Positions 52,639 to 62,024 of a stretch of DNA of 64,000 nucleotides are shown in pieces. Position 1 is the stretch's first letter; each line of letters begins with the position of its first letter. The notes under the pieces are model-generated. The model was not told where the DNA came from, did no database searches, and saw nothing but the letters and a program-made list of their open reading frames with translations. A program made the position numbers and the translations under genes. Source of the stretch: a virus. The stretch spans positions 1 through 64,000 of IMG/VR virus record IMGVR_UViG_3300044801_000394; one strand, written 5' to 3'.

Positions 52639-55600
52639 ATGAGCGACAATCTAGGTCCCGGACAACCTCGCGTACTGAGTGTAGATGATCGAAGTCTGGA
52701 CATGGTGGTGTTCCAACAGGGAAGGCCTGCCCTTACCTCTGAGTGGAATCTTATTAATCAAATCGGTGACTTCAAAACACAGCAGGGTATACAAACAAAC
52801 CTACCCTCAGGATGGTTAAAAGTTGGAACCATAGAGGATACAGGGGCTACCACAACAGTTTCTGTTGTGAGTGCTGCAGAAGCAGCAGCACGTAGCGGAC
52901 AGGCTTTGACCTCTCTTACCTACGGTAGTGGCGCTTTTAAATACGTCTGCAGAGACCAGACTAATATAGCTGTAGTAAATGGATGGCCAATAATAATCCA
53001 GGACTCATCAACTAATCTTCTTGATATTTTAATAACGTTGCCCGCAATTACTGGAACATATCGTTATGATGTTGTGTTTTTAGAAGTCTGGAAGCAACTT
53101 GTCAGTTATGGAGATCCCATATATAATTACGGTAATGTGCAAAGTGGCTTTGTCCCTGACAATGAAATTTACTGGAATGTTTTGGGCGCAGAAAGCACAA
53201 AAAGAGTACAGATACAATATCGAGTAAGCACGGCTTCTAATGTGTCCCCATCTCAATATTCAGACGGACTCGGTCAAGGATCGGGCATTACATCTTTTAT
53301 TGGAAATGAAGAGTTTTGGAGTGTAGGACCAAAGGATATAGGTCTATACAGAACACATACCGGTACTTTGAACACAGTTGACGGCTATGTATATGCTATT
53401 CCAATGTTTCTAGTTTATAGAAGAGCTCAATTAGGATCCAACATATATTTCTCTCAAAGTAGCATATCCAGTGGAAATTCATCTTGGACAAGTGCTGTAT
53501 CGGGGGTGGGATTTGACAGACCTGATAGCAAGTACTCTGATGTGATCTATCCAGAAGACATTATAGATACTAGGCACCAAATCATAACGTCTGGAAGAGA
53601 GTTGGATAGTGCTCTTCAAGAATCCTTCCGAAAATTGGTTTCAGGAGAATTGTCCACAAAGGTAGCAGATCCTAGCAGTGTATCTTATTCTGGAGGAGCC
53701 ACAGTTCTTACAGTAGGGCAATTAAACGGGACAGGCCCCTTACCTGTTATAGCTACCGCTGCTTCCGCTGGAACGTTTGATTTTAAAAGAAGAGCTTATA
53801 GTAATGCAGAGATAGTGTGTGATCACAATATTATTGAGATACCCATCAATAACGTAACCAGTTGGAATTATGGCGACATATTCTTGTCATCTTTTATAAC
53901 TCCAGAGATTACTGGAATTGGTGAGATAGTATCTATAGACGGTCTTTATTATGTAGATACCGTAATTCATTTAGACCCCACTGGAAGGCTTGCAGGAAGT
54001 GTAAATAACTGGTCAACTGACGGGACTCCAACAAATCTTCCTACAAAGATAACTTTATCTGCCCAAACATTTTCTTCTATTAATCCTAGTATTGGAAGTT
54101 CTTGTCACGTCTACATGGAGTTTACTTTTAAATACTATGCTAGTAGCGTCGGATTCTCAGATGTGCCTAAGAAATTTTATGAAGTAGGAATAACTCCATA
54201 TCAATCTATAGCCACAAGAGACCAGACTGTTCCAGTTCGTTTCAACAACACTACTTTTATTTATGATCAAAGTCATTATCCAAACCAGTTTAGGGATTCT
54301 TTGCATTACGATTTTTTAAACTACTGTGGTGGAAACTATACTGAAAACTATGAATTTGGTCATGAGTATGTCTATTATGTCATAAAAAGTAGTAACAGTT
54401 TTAGTATCACGTGTCCTAGTGGTCTTTTAAATAATTATCCTATCCTTGGTGTAAAGACAGTTCAATTGTCCTCAGATAGTGGAATATCTTATGGTAATCC
54501 GGAAATAATATCTCATGCGGATAGAACGATAAGCGGTCTAGACGTTATTTTCAATATAACACTTAGTACGCCCATATCAGCTCCAACACACCTTTTAGTT
54601 AAACTCTATACAGGATACGATTTGATATCTGCAGGAATTAGTGGGTATGATCCTACAGATCCTAAATCCTTCAAATTTTTCGAACTATCAAAACAGGGTA
54701 AGGGCATAATAGACACCTACGAAATGATCCTTGTTGAAAGTTCTGTCAAGGATATCAATAACAACTATGTAATTGATATCTCAACTCTAGGTATGCCAAT
54801 TGTCGCCGTAGCTACTTATACTAGCTACGACAATGTAAACAGTGCAATAACCGGGCAAGCTTACGCATATGAGGATTCTGGAAACCGTGTAGATGTTTCG
54901 ATAGTACCAAGCATAGGCTCTCCTTCCTCTGCTGTGAACAGTTTTCTGCCAGTTCTTTCCATGAGTCCTGGTTATAGTAATAGCGGATTATTACCAACAA
55001 GAATTTGGCTCACGTACAACTCTCCAACAAGTAGCACATTATATGTACCTCTTTTAGTTCATAGCTACGTCATGTCGCCGCATGAGGGTCCTTATACTTT
55101 CTACTACAAGACAACTCCTTATCAGGGATTGTTAAGCTCTGATATTGAAAAAGGAAAAATTGAAAAGGAAGGTTCCGCCGTAATCACCTCAGAGGGCTCT
55201 GGGGCAATAGGTAATCTTACAACAAATGTTGGGGGGACTGCCTCCATAACGCAAGGGCAAAGAAATGTTATTGTTGACAATTTAGGGGCAACATCGTTAC
55301 TAAACTATATTGATGTGGGAGATTATTTTAATGTTACAGGTTCTCCTTATTACTACAGAATATCCAATGTAGCATCTAATTCAATAACTTTGGCAGAATT
55401 ATTTGTAGAGGGCACAGTAATATCTCAGTCTTATTCCTGTGTACGGTTGGATGTTTCAAACAGTAATATCTCAAACGTCATAAACAGGATGCCCACGTAC
55501 AATAACCAAGATGATTATCAGGGAATTGGTACACCAATAGCTTTAGGTGCTGTCACCGCTTCCATAATTAATACAGAAACTAAAAATTCGATGCAGGATC

Positions 55601-55974
55601 CATTAGATACCATAATAAATGATTTTCAATTAGGAATGAACGACTATAGTGCCAGAGGAAGGGCAGATTTTGTTTTAACTGACGGAAGGAATAGCTTTAT
55701 CAAATTAGGAAAGCTAACTCCGAGCATCGTTTACGGAGCCGATCAGGGATGGTTACCAGCAAATGGCTATAAAAAAGTCTATCAGGCATATCTCTACAAT
55801 AAAGCTTATTATGACGGAACTTATTATCGTGATCTAACTGGTAGGGTATATCTGTTAGTAGTATCCAGTGAAACTAACCAGGATCAACCTGGAATCTTGT
55901 TGAATGCTTTTTCTACCAATGATGCTGTTGATATTTTTGAATTGGTTGGAAGACCTATTATAAAGACACTCTAA
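52639..55974 (+). CDS. tail protein, paralogue of the propeller protein without the propeller
   Basis: 1111 residues from the ATG at 52639; an in-frame TTG at 52627 lacks a well-placed ribosome site. Landmarks occur in the same order as in the protein at 30979: LPSGWLKVG, NGWPIIIQDSS, FLEVWKQLV, KRVQIQYRVSTAS, DGYVYAIPMFLVYRR and FYYKTTPYQGL. Where that protein carries the propeller, this one has only about 40 residues. The C-terminal 250 residues are Thr/Ser/Gly-rich then Tyr-rich. Presumed a baseplate-peripheral or fibre-anchoring structural protein. Confidence 0.7.
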   Translation: MSDNLGPGQPRVLSVDDRSLDMVVFQQGRPALTSEWNLINQIGDFKTQQGIQTNLPSGWLKVGTIEDTGATTTVSVVSAAEAAARSGQALTSLTYGSGAFKYVCRDQTNIAVVNGWPIIIQDSSTNLLDILITLPAITGTYRYDVVFLEVWKQLVSYGDPIYNYGNVQSGFVPDNEIYWNVLGAESTKRVQIQYRVSTASNVSPSQYSDGLGQGSGITSFIGNEEFWSVGPKDIGLYRTHTGTLNTVDGYVYAIPMFLVYRRAQLGSNIYFSQSSISSGNSSWTSAVSGVGFDRPDSKYSDVIYPEDIIDTRHQIITSGRELDSALQESFRKLVSGELSTKVADPSSVSYSGGATVLTVGQLNGTGPLPVIATAASAGTFDFKRRAYSNAEIVCDHNIIEIPINNVTSWNYGDIFLSSFITPEITGIGEIVSIDGLYYVDTVIHLDPTGRLAGSVNNWSTDGTPTNLPTKITLSAQTFSSINPSIGSSCHVYMEFTFKYYASSVGFSDVPKKFYEVGITPYQSIATRDQTVPVRFNNTTFIYDQSHYPNQFRDSLHYDFLNYCGGNYTENYEFGHEYVYYVIKSSNSFSITCPSGLLNNYPILGVKTVQLSSDSGISYGNPEIISHADRTISGLDVIFNITLSTPISAPTHLLVKLYTGYDLISAGISGYDPTDPKSFKFFELSKQGKGIIDTYEMILVESSVKDINNNYVIDISTLGMPIVAVATYTSYDNVNSAITGQAYAYEDSGNRVDVSIVPSIGSPSSAVNSFLPVLSMSPGYSNSGLLPTRIWLTYNSPTSSTLYVPLLVHSYVMSPHEGPYTFYYKTTPYQGLLSSDIEKGKIEKEGSAVITSEGSGAIGNLTTNVGGTASITQGQRNVIVDNLGATSLLNYIDVGDYFNVTGSPYYYRISNVASNSITLAELFVEGTVISQSYSCVRLDVSNSNISNVINRMPTYNNQDDYQGIGTPIALGAVTASIINTETKNSMQDPLDTIINDFQLGMNDYSARGRADFVLTDGRNSFIKLGKLTPSIVYGADQGWLPANGYKKVYQAYLYNKAYYDGTYYRDLTGRVYLLVVSSETNQDQPGILLNAFSTNDAVDIFELVGRPIIKTL

Positions 55975-55997
55975 CGTTACTTTAAGAAGGATCTACT

Positions 55998-56312
55998 ATG
56001 GCTGGAGAACTTATTAGAACAGCAATTGACATAGCTGCTGGAGAACCAAAGAAAAACGGTAACGGTAATGGAAAGAGATGGCAGCTAATTAGGGATGTCC
56101 TTCTTAGTGGTACGTTCCTGTTTTGCCTGGGTATCCTGTGGCAGACATCAAGTTTTGTCACGAAGGTAGATGATTTTATGGCTCAGCAAAAAGATGAGTG
56201 GATTAAAATAGATGTCAGGGTAAAGCTTGCAGAGAGTGACCTACAGATACTAAAAGAATGGAAGGTAGCTAGAACACAACAGCCTTTCAACGATAGTAAA
56301 CAAAAGGACTAA
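55998..56312 (+). CDS. small single-membrane-span protein, holin candidate
   Basis: 104 residues. The basic, Gly/Asn-rich start (KKNGNGNGKRWQ) is followed by one membrane segment at about 34-55 (LSGTFLFCLGILWQTSSFV) and a soluble helix that may be coiled coil (about 65-92). This layout occurs in small phage membrane proteins sometimes annotated as holins or holin-like. No endolysin or spanin is beside it, so lysis function is a guess. An AAGGA site precedes the ATG, and the next gene starts 2 bases after the stop. Confidence 0.5.
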   Translation: MAGELIRTAIDIAAGEPKKNGNGNGKRWQLIRDVLLSGTFLFCLGILWQTSSFVTKVDDFMAQQKDEWIKIDVRVKLAESDLQILKEWKVARTQQPFNDSKQKD

Positions 56313-56314
56313 TA

Positions 56315-57841
56315 GTGTCGATACAAAAAAAGTCAGTATCTAAAGTACTAAAAATGGTTTTTGCTGCTGACCCAGTAATGGATCCAGCCACGGAGGAAGA
56401 TCCCTCTATTAAAGGCCCAGAAGCTCCTGCAGCAATAAATAAACCGTTACCAAAAACTGAAGCTGCCCCATCTACTTCCGAAATCCTAAGGGTAGTTAAC
56501 AGGATTTATTTCTATAGTGTGGATCCAAATAAAAAAATCGATTTTAATAATTTGACTACTATCTTGTCTGGTACAGACGAGGGAGCTAAGAACCAGTTAC
56601 TAGCAAATCTTAAAGGTGGAAATACCGGGGACGCCCACGCAGATTATTTTAAATGGGTGTCCTTGTTCGTAAAAGCTGTAGCTCCTTCTGATGAAAAGAG
56701 AGCAGTAGTGTATCAATTTGATTTAAATCCATGGGGGACAAAAGCCACTAAAGATCAAATGTTTAAAACAGAGATAGCAGGATTCGAGCCTCCATCCCCT
56801 GATGAAATGTCCCAAGATACAGAAAATTACAATCTTTTTTCCAACATAAATCAACTTAGTAAGATGTTAGTTTTGAGTACCGGCCCAGAAGCTTTGTTTA
56901 CGGATAAAGAGCTCTCAGCTAATTTTGGGAAAATGCTTTTAACTGGGAGAGCAGAGTCTCTTATACCAAATCCCCAGAATTATAATGCTTTTAAAAATGA
57001 AGTTTTCTCATACTATAGAATATGGATCCCTGTCCAGGGTATAGAAGAATTGAGGAATGTCGACGGGACTAAGCCAAATGCTGATCAACTTCCTGCAACG
57101 ATGCAAAGAGAGGGTAAGCAGTATAAAGGTGGGGCTGATTTCTATAAAAAATTCATGGTAGCAGGAAGATTTAAAGAGCCTGCTGCTGAAGGAGAGAGTA
57201 TGCCTGCAACACCACAAGCTCAGCCGCAACCACAAGCCCAGCCAAGACAGCCCTCACCTCGTTTTGAGCCTGTCACGACTAAAGAAGCAAATTTGGTTGA
57301 GATAAAAGAAGATGTCGGTAGAGGCGCTACGCACTACACGGGAAGCTATGATATCATGCAGAAGCTTGTTGAAGCACAGCATAAGAAGATGAGGATAAGG
57401 AAGGAAGCTCTGTATGCTCCATCAACAACACCTTCTAGTACCAGTAAGGGGATAAATGTCCCTGAAGATGTTTTAGGAGATCCAACGCAAACAAAACGTG
57501 TTACAGATGAAATTACAAAAGCTTCTAAACAAATTGCTAACGCTAAAAAAAAGATAAATCCTAACGTTCAACCCGGTGCTACTCAACCTACCCCACAGGG
57601 GACTCAACCGGCCTATGCTGCAGTATGCAGTTCGGATAAAGTGTCGAAAGTCGTTAATAGCTTTTTGGATTCGAGGTCGTGGAGTGAGATAAGAGACGCC
57701 TATACCGCTAAATATGGGGAAAATCACCATCACCTTAGTCTTAAGTGTGTAAAGTGCGGGAATATAGAGACTTGCAAATGTCGTGCCCCTAAAATCACAG
57801 AAGAGGGGGTCTGTGACGCATGTATGGCGGCGGGTGTATAA
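56315..57841 (+). CDS. unknown protein with C-terminal zinc-ribbon-like tail
   Basis: 508 residues, starting at GTG 2 bases after the previous stop. The body (about 45-255) is globular, mixed alpha/beta and unrecognised. About 285-315 is a Gln/Pro-rich linker (PQAQPQPQAQPRQPSP). A second polar region follows, and the last 40 residues hold Cys pairs (CVKC, CKC, CDAC) after a His run (NHHHLSLK), a plausible zinc ribbon of a type seen at the ends of some phage structural and DNA-packaging proteins. It may be a virion or DNA-associated protein; the sequence does not decide. Confidence 0.5.
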   Translation: MSIQKKSVSKVLKMVFAADPVMDPATEEDPSIKGPEAPAAINKPLPKTEAAPSTSEILRVVNRIYFYSVDPNKKIDFNNLTTILSGTDEGAKNQLLANLKGGNTGDAHADYFKWVSLFVKAVAPSDEKRAVVYQFDLNPWGTKATKDQMFKTEIAGFEPPSPDEMSQDTENYNLFSNINQLSKMLVLSTGPEALFTDKELSANFGKMLLTGRAESLIPNPQNYNAFKNEVFSYYRIWIPVQGIEELRNVDGTKPNADQLPATMQREGKQYKGGADFYKKFMVAGRFKEPAAEGESMPATPQAQPQPQAQPRQPSPRFEPVTTKEANLVEIKEDVGRGATHYTGSYDIMQKLVEAQHKKMRIRKEALYAPSTTPSSTSKGINVPEDVLGDPTQTKRVTDEITKASKQIANAKKKINPNVQPGATQPTPQGTQPAYAAVCSSDKVSKVVNSFLDSRSWSEIRDAYTAKYGENHHHLSLKCVKCGNIETCKCRAPKITEEGVCDACMAAGV

Positions 57842-57872
57842 AAGTTTTTGAAACAAAGATTTTATTTTAAAT

Positions 57873-57888
57873 TTGGGCTGTTGCCCAA
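57873..57888 (+). terminator. stem-loop between tail and replication genes, possible weak terminator
   Basis: The 99-base gap 57842-57940 holds a perfect 6-bp stem TTGGGC / GCCCAA with loop TGTT. It is followed by CTATATTGTATT rather than a run of T, so a classical intrinsic terminator is doubtful. It lies exactly at the change from virion genes to replication genes, where attenuation or mRNA processing would make sense. The gap also contains AGTTTTTGAAA twice (57843 and 57904). Confidence 0.4.
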
Positions 57889-57940
57889 CTATATTGTATT
57901 AAGTAGTTTTTGAAAAATGTCCTAAAATAGAGAACATAAA

Positions 57941-59701
57941 ATGGCTGGATACGGCTTAGTTCCTTCCAATTATGATACCCTGAAAAAGTTAAGAGAGAGC
58001 AAAACTGCTACTCTTAAACCCTGCAAATATTTAAAACCCACCACAAAGCTGAGATACTATCAAGTCATCGGAGCCGCTAATCTACTCCTGCTTAACAGAA
58101 TGATTTTGGCAGATTCTGCAGGTTTAGGTAAGACGGTCCAACTTATAGCTGCTTACTGTTTTTTGTTAGAAAAAGATCCTACTCTTAAGCTACTTATTAT
58201 ATGCCCTAAATCTGCCGTAGATCAATGGGCGGAGGAGTTCGAGAAATTTACAACTGGTATTTCCGTACATATCATGTCAAACGAGTACGGAAAAATTAAG
58301 GGATCGGACAAATACGATCACGTGGATGTCCTCAAGAAAAAAGGTATTCCTTTTGAAAAGTCTAAATGGTTCGAGGCAAGAAAGATACAATACACAACTA
58401 TAAACGCCAACGTACTGATAACAAACTGGCATGCTGTGCAAGACGATTATCCATTCCTTGCTTCAAACCGTACTGATAATTTTATACTTGCTCTAGATGA
58501 AGTACAGGAGATAAAAAACAGAAAAACCGATACTCATTTTGGGGCCGACTACATAGCACAAAAAGCAGTAAGAGTCTATGGCCTAAGTGCAACGATCATA
58601 AAAAACAAGCTCGAGGAAGCTTACAATATATTCAGGGTAGTCGTTCCCGGGCTTTTTGGGAGCCGTGCAAAGTTTAACAAGAACTATCTCAAGCTTAAGA
58701 AACAGAGGATAAAAAGAGGAAAGAGACTTTTCTTTTTTAACAAAATAATAGGATACAAGAATCTCAAGGAGTTCAGGCAGACTATTGATCCATATTTTCT
58801 TATCAGGAAGACAAAGGATGTTGCCAGTGAGTTGCCAACGATTATTGCTAAAAAGATAATGGTGGAGATGACAGATGCCCAACGTAAGCTGTATGTGTAT
58901 GCTCTCAGTGGAGATCTCTACAGAGATCGAGTAAAAGATAGATATTTTCAATATAAAACGCTGTTTGATGCTCAGCTGACGCACTCCGAGAAGGAGTATG
59001 CCATGCTTGAGAAGTTCTGCAAAAATTACCAGGACTCGTTGACAGTGGAGGGTGCCCAGAAGAACAAGATCGCTAGACTAGCTTTTTGCCAACTAGTAGC
59101 CAACGGTCCTCAGTGGTTAAACGCTAAGGAGGTAGGAGATAGCAGTAAAGAGGAAGAGTTCAGACGGATATTTGACCAGGAGCTTAGAGCGGAGAAGACA
59201 ATTGTTTTTACAAGATTTAAATCTGGGATACCCCGTTTAGAATCTATCTTAAACGATCTGGAGATTAAAAGTACCAAAATAACGGGCGACGTAACAGGAA
59301 AAGACAGGAAAACAGCCCGTTTACAGTTCCAAGAGAAAGAAGACACCCCTGTAATATTTATTACATTTGCTGGAAGTGCTGCTTTAAATTTGCAAGCCGC
59401 TAATATTATATTGTTCTATGATACACCCTGGTCTTATGGGGATCTGTACCAGACAATAGGTAGGGCTCAAAGGATTGGAAGTATCTACCAGCATATCCAT
59501 GTGATACACATGGTGTCACAAAACTCTATAGATGAACATGTTATAGAGGTTTTAGAGGGCAAAAAAGATTTGATTTCCAATGTCATGGGAGATATAGCCG
59601 AGGGAGCTATCGAGTTTAAGCCAGATGAGACGTTGTTTAAGGAAGAGGAAGAGAGCACAATAAATGCCCTCTTCAATTCTGTTTTTAAAAAAATCGTTTA
59701 A
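57941..59701 (+). CDS. SNF2-family DNA helicase/translocase
   Basis: 586 residues with the SNF2/SF2 motifs in order. Motif I is DSAGLGKT (58-65), close to the DEMGLGKT of SNF2 proteins. Motif Ia is LLIICPKSAVDQW. Motif II is LDEVQEIKN with DEVQ at 186-189 instead of DEAH, a variant seen in phage members. Motif III is YGLSATIIKN, motif V is TFAGSAALNLQAA, and motif VI is QTIGRAQRIG at 504-513. It is an ATP-driven DNA translocase, possibly in recombination-dependent replication or repair. It is the first gene of the replication run. Confidence 0.9.
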   Translation: MAGYGLVPSNYDTLKKLRESKTATLKPCKYLKPTTKLRYYQVIGAANLLLLNRMILADSAGLGKTVQLIAAYCFLLEKDPTLKLLIICPKSAVDQWAEEFEKFTTGISVHIMSNEYGKIKGSDKYDHVDVLKKKGIPFEKSKWFEARKIQYTTINANVLITNWHAVQDDYPFLASNRTDNFILALDEVQEIKNRKTDTHFGADYIAQKAVRVYGLSATIIKNKLEEAYNIFRVVVPGLFGSRAKFNKNYLKLKKQRIKRGKRLFFFNKIIGYKNLKEFRQTIDPYFLIRKTKDVASELPTIIAKKIMVEMTDAQRKLYVYALSGDLYRDRVKDRYFQYKTLFDAQLTHSEKEYAMLEKFCKNYQDSLTVEGAQKNKIARLAFCQLVANGPQWLNAKEVGDSSKEEEFRRIFDQELRAEKTIVFTRFKSGIPRLESILNDLEIKSTKITGDVTGKDRKTARLQFQEKEDTPVIFITFAGSAALNLQAANIILFYDTPWSYGDLYQTIGRAQRIGSIYQHIHVIHMVSQNSIDEHVIEVLEGKKDLISNVMGDIAEGAIEFKPDETLFKEEEESTINALFNSVFKKIV

Positions 59702-59733
59702 CAGTTTTTAAACAGCCCTTTTGTTAGGGATCT

Positions 59734-60456
59734 ATGCAAAACGAAAACGTGTGCCCTTATTGCGGCGGTGCAGGGCAGATCATCGACCGCGATAGAAAAA
59801 ATTTTACATTTGATAAGAGCGGTAAGCCCCTTGAGGAGTATCGCTATTATACCTGCTTTTGTATCAACAACAAAATAGTCAGTAAATCTTTTACAAAGCT
59901 ATATGGCATTCCGGATATAACCCCTGATGGCACTATCAAAGCTGGTAAATTCGGTGGATTTAAGAATCTCGTCATATACGGTAATGAACAGAAATTTCTG
60001 CATCTTGTAAAAGCTACAATGGTTTTGCATGCAAACTATCACCACACATTTGAATTCGTAAACGGGACCGAACTTGTTCACAAATATTTTGTTGAACAGC
60101 CCAGGGGTATTACACGACACCTTCCTGATTTGGAAAATAAGGATATGGTTATTTTTATTTTTGACGCTTCTACAGAGAACAAAGCCCAAAGCAGGGCAGT
60201 ATTTGAAGTAGTCAAAAATAGATTCAGGATGAACAATCCGGAAAAATTGGCCAAAAAGGAAAAGATAGAGAGACCCACGTGGGTTTACTCCAGTAACTCT
60301 GATTCATTAAAAAGCAGCAAAGAGTACTCCCCGGAACTCGCTCCGTATCTTAGCAGGTATGAAGAGAGGGATCTCAAAAGCTATGCTGTTCCTTTTGATG
60401 TAGTTGATGTCGATACAAGCACAGTAAACAACATACAATTTGATTTAGGAAGCTAA
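59734..60456 (+). CDS. probable helicase loader, DnaC-like, without a Walker A motif
   Basis: 240 residues. A four-cysteine zinc finger at the start (C7, C10, then CFC at 41-43) and a KLYGIPDI bridge are typical of phage DnaC-type loaders. Then comes an AAA+-like body: a first strand FKNLVIYGNEQKF (76-88) at the place of the P-loop, but without the GxGKT; a helix; a Walker-B-like strand KDMVIFIFDAST; a helix with VFEVVKNRF; and PTWVYSSNSDSL like the sensor strand (usually TSN). It directly precedes the DnaB gene. The loss of the P-loop suggests a structural, non-ATPase loader. Inference from pattern. Confidence 0.6.
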   Translation: MQNENVCPYCGGAGQIIDRDRKNFTFDKSGKPLEEYRYYTCFCINNKIVSKSFTKLYGIPDITPDGTIKAGKFGGFKNLVIYGNEQKFLHLVKATMVLHANYHHTFEFVNGTELVHKYFVEQPRGITRHLPDLENKDMVIFIFDASTENKAQSRAVFEVVKNRFRMNNPEKLAKKEKIERPTWVYSSNSDSLKSSKEYSPELAPYLSRYEERDLKSYAVPFDVVDVDTSTVNNIQFDLGS

Positions 60457-60462
60457 TATACT

Positions 60463-62016
60463 ATGATAGATCTAAGTTTGATCTTCAGATCGATAATAAA
60501 CTTCAAAGATTCTTCTGGGTCAGAAACCCTGTCCCAGAAGAATCTCATAAAGAATTTTCAGGCTCTTCAAAAAAATGTCCCCGATGAGCCAGAAGATCGA
60601 GCCTATAAAGAGCTATATTTTTTTATACTAGACCACGTAAGAAGTTGTGACACTTCCCAAGAGTATGAGCTTCCTTCGTATGATATAATTAAGAAGTTTT
60701 TTGAGGAGAGTGGAGGGGAGCATCCTGAAGAGGTATTAAAAGCCCTTGAACAGATTAAGACACAAGTTCCTTTCATCGGTCAGGACTATTACCGGATACT
60801 CAGAACATACAAGGAAGAACTGGACCAAGAGAAATTAAATCAAATTCTTATCAAGACAAATAAAATAGCTCAGGTTGGGGACAAAGAAGGAACAGGCAAA
60901 AACATTATCACGTTGAAAGGGATACCTGATGCTCTGAACTATTTTGCGCGGAAATCACGGAGTCTTAGGAACAGTTCCACGGGAATCAAATTAGAGTCTC
61001 AGATTATAAGTAGGGATGATGTTGACGAAGAAAAAAAAGACTATTTAGCTGTAAAAAAAGATCCTCTGGATACTTATGGGATAACCACGGGACTGTCTCC
61101 TATAGATAAGGTCTGGAATCTAGGTCTACAAAATACAGAATTGATGCTTGTCACGGCTTTTACTTCACACGGCAAGACCGCATTTTCTATGTATATGGCA
61201 TATCGAGCTATACTGATGGGATTCAATACGGCAGTCATATCCCTGGAACAGACGTTCAAAGAAATAAGAACTCAGATTTATGTCAAACATACCTGTAACC
61301 CGATAATGGCAAAAAGATTTCCGGAGTTTGCCCATCTTATAGGAACATTAGATATAAAGAATGTGAAATCAGGGAAGCTTACAGAGGAACAACAGGCATT
61401 TTATTTTGCGGCCTGTGAAGATCTGGCAACTACAGAGGGCTACGGCAAACTTAATTTGTGGTATCCCCCTAAGGCTAAACCCACAGTCTCAGAAATTGAA
61501 TTTAATCTTTCTCAGGTCCAGCAGGAGTACAAAACAGTTGGTAGAAATCTTGAATTTGTAGTGTTAGATTACATATCACTTCTCGGCCTTTCAAGAGAAG
61601 AAATGACTAAAGATGCAAACGAGAACCAAAATGTAATCATAAGAAATTTAAAGAGCCTTTGTAACACATTTAATGGCGGTCAAGGATTAAGGATGTTATC
61701 TCCGTTTCAGGCGAATAGGGACGGATTAAGAGAAGCCAAGCAAAATGATGGTGTGTACCAACTAACAGCACTATCTGGTGCTCATGAAGCAGAAAGATCT
61801 GCCGACGGAGTTATAGCTATGTACATGGAAGATATTTGGAGAAATGAGGGCAAGATAAAGTTCTCTTGTTTAAAAGGAAGAAGAAATGGTTTTTTTAATG
61901 CTTTTAACGCACGAGTAAATTACAAATCTCTATTCTATACAGATAGTAACATAGATGAGAATATGGATGAGATAGAAGCGGTCGAACGAATACAGACATC
62001 TCTGCAACATACTTAA
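60463..62016 (+). CDS. replicative DNA helicase, DnaB-type
   Basis: 517 residues. A helical N-terminal domain (about 1-170) resembles the DnaB primase-interacting half. The RecA-type core has TGLSPIDKVWNLGLQNTELM, the Walker A FTSHGKT (233-239), VISLEQTFKEIRTQIY, the Walker B strand EFVVLDYISLL near 369, and the later arginine/glutamine-rich motifs SPFQANRDGLREAK and LSGAHEAERSADGVIAM. It unwinds duplex DNA at the fork as a hexamer. It starts 6 bases after the putative loader gene and is followed by the CHC2 gene, a coherent replication operon. Confidence 0.93.
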   Translation: MIDLSLIFRSIINFKDSSGSETLSQKNLIKNFQALQKNVPDEPEDRAYKELYFFILDHVRSCDTSQEYELPSYDIIKKFFEESGGEHPEEVLKALEQIKTQVPFIGQDYYRILRTYKEELDQEKLNQILIKTNKIAQVGDKEGTGKNIITLKGIPDALNYFARKSRSLRNSSTGIKLESQIISRDDVDEEKKDYLAVKKDPLDTYGITTGLSPIDKVWNLGLQNTELMLVTAFTSHGKTAFSMYMAYRAILMGFNTAVISLEQTFKEIRTQIYVKHTCNPIMAKRFPEFAHLIGTLDIKNVKSGKLTEEQQAFYFAACEDLATTEGYGKLNLWYPPKAKPTVSEIEFNLSQVQQEYKTVGRNLEFVVLDYISLLGLSREEMTKDANENQNVIIRNLKSLCNTFNGGQGLRMLSPFQANRDGLREAKQNDGVYQLTALSGAHEAERSADGVIAMYMEDIWRNEGKIKFSCLKGRRNGFFNAFNARVNYKSLFYTDSNIDENMDEIEAVERIQTSLQHT

Positions 62017-62024
62017 CATAGACT

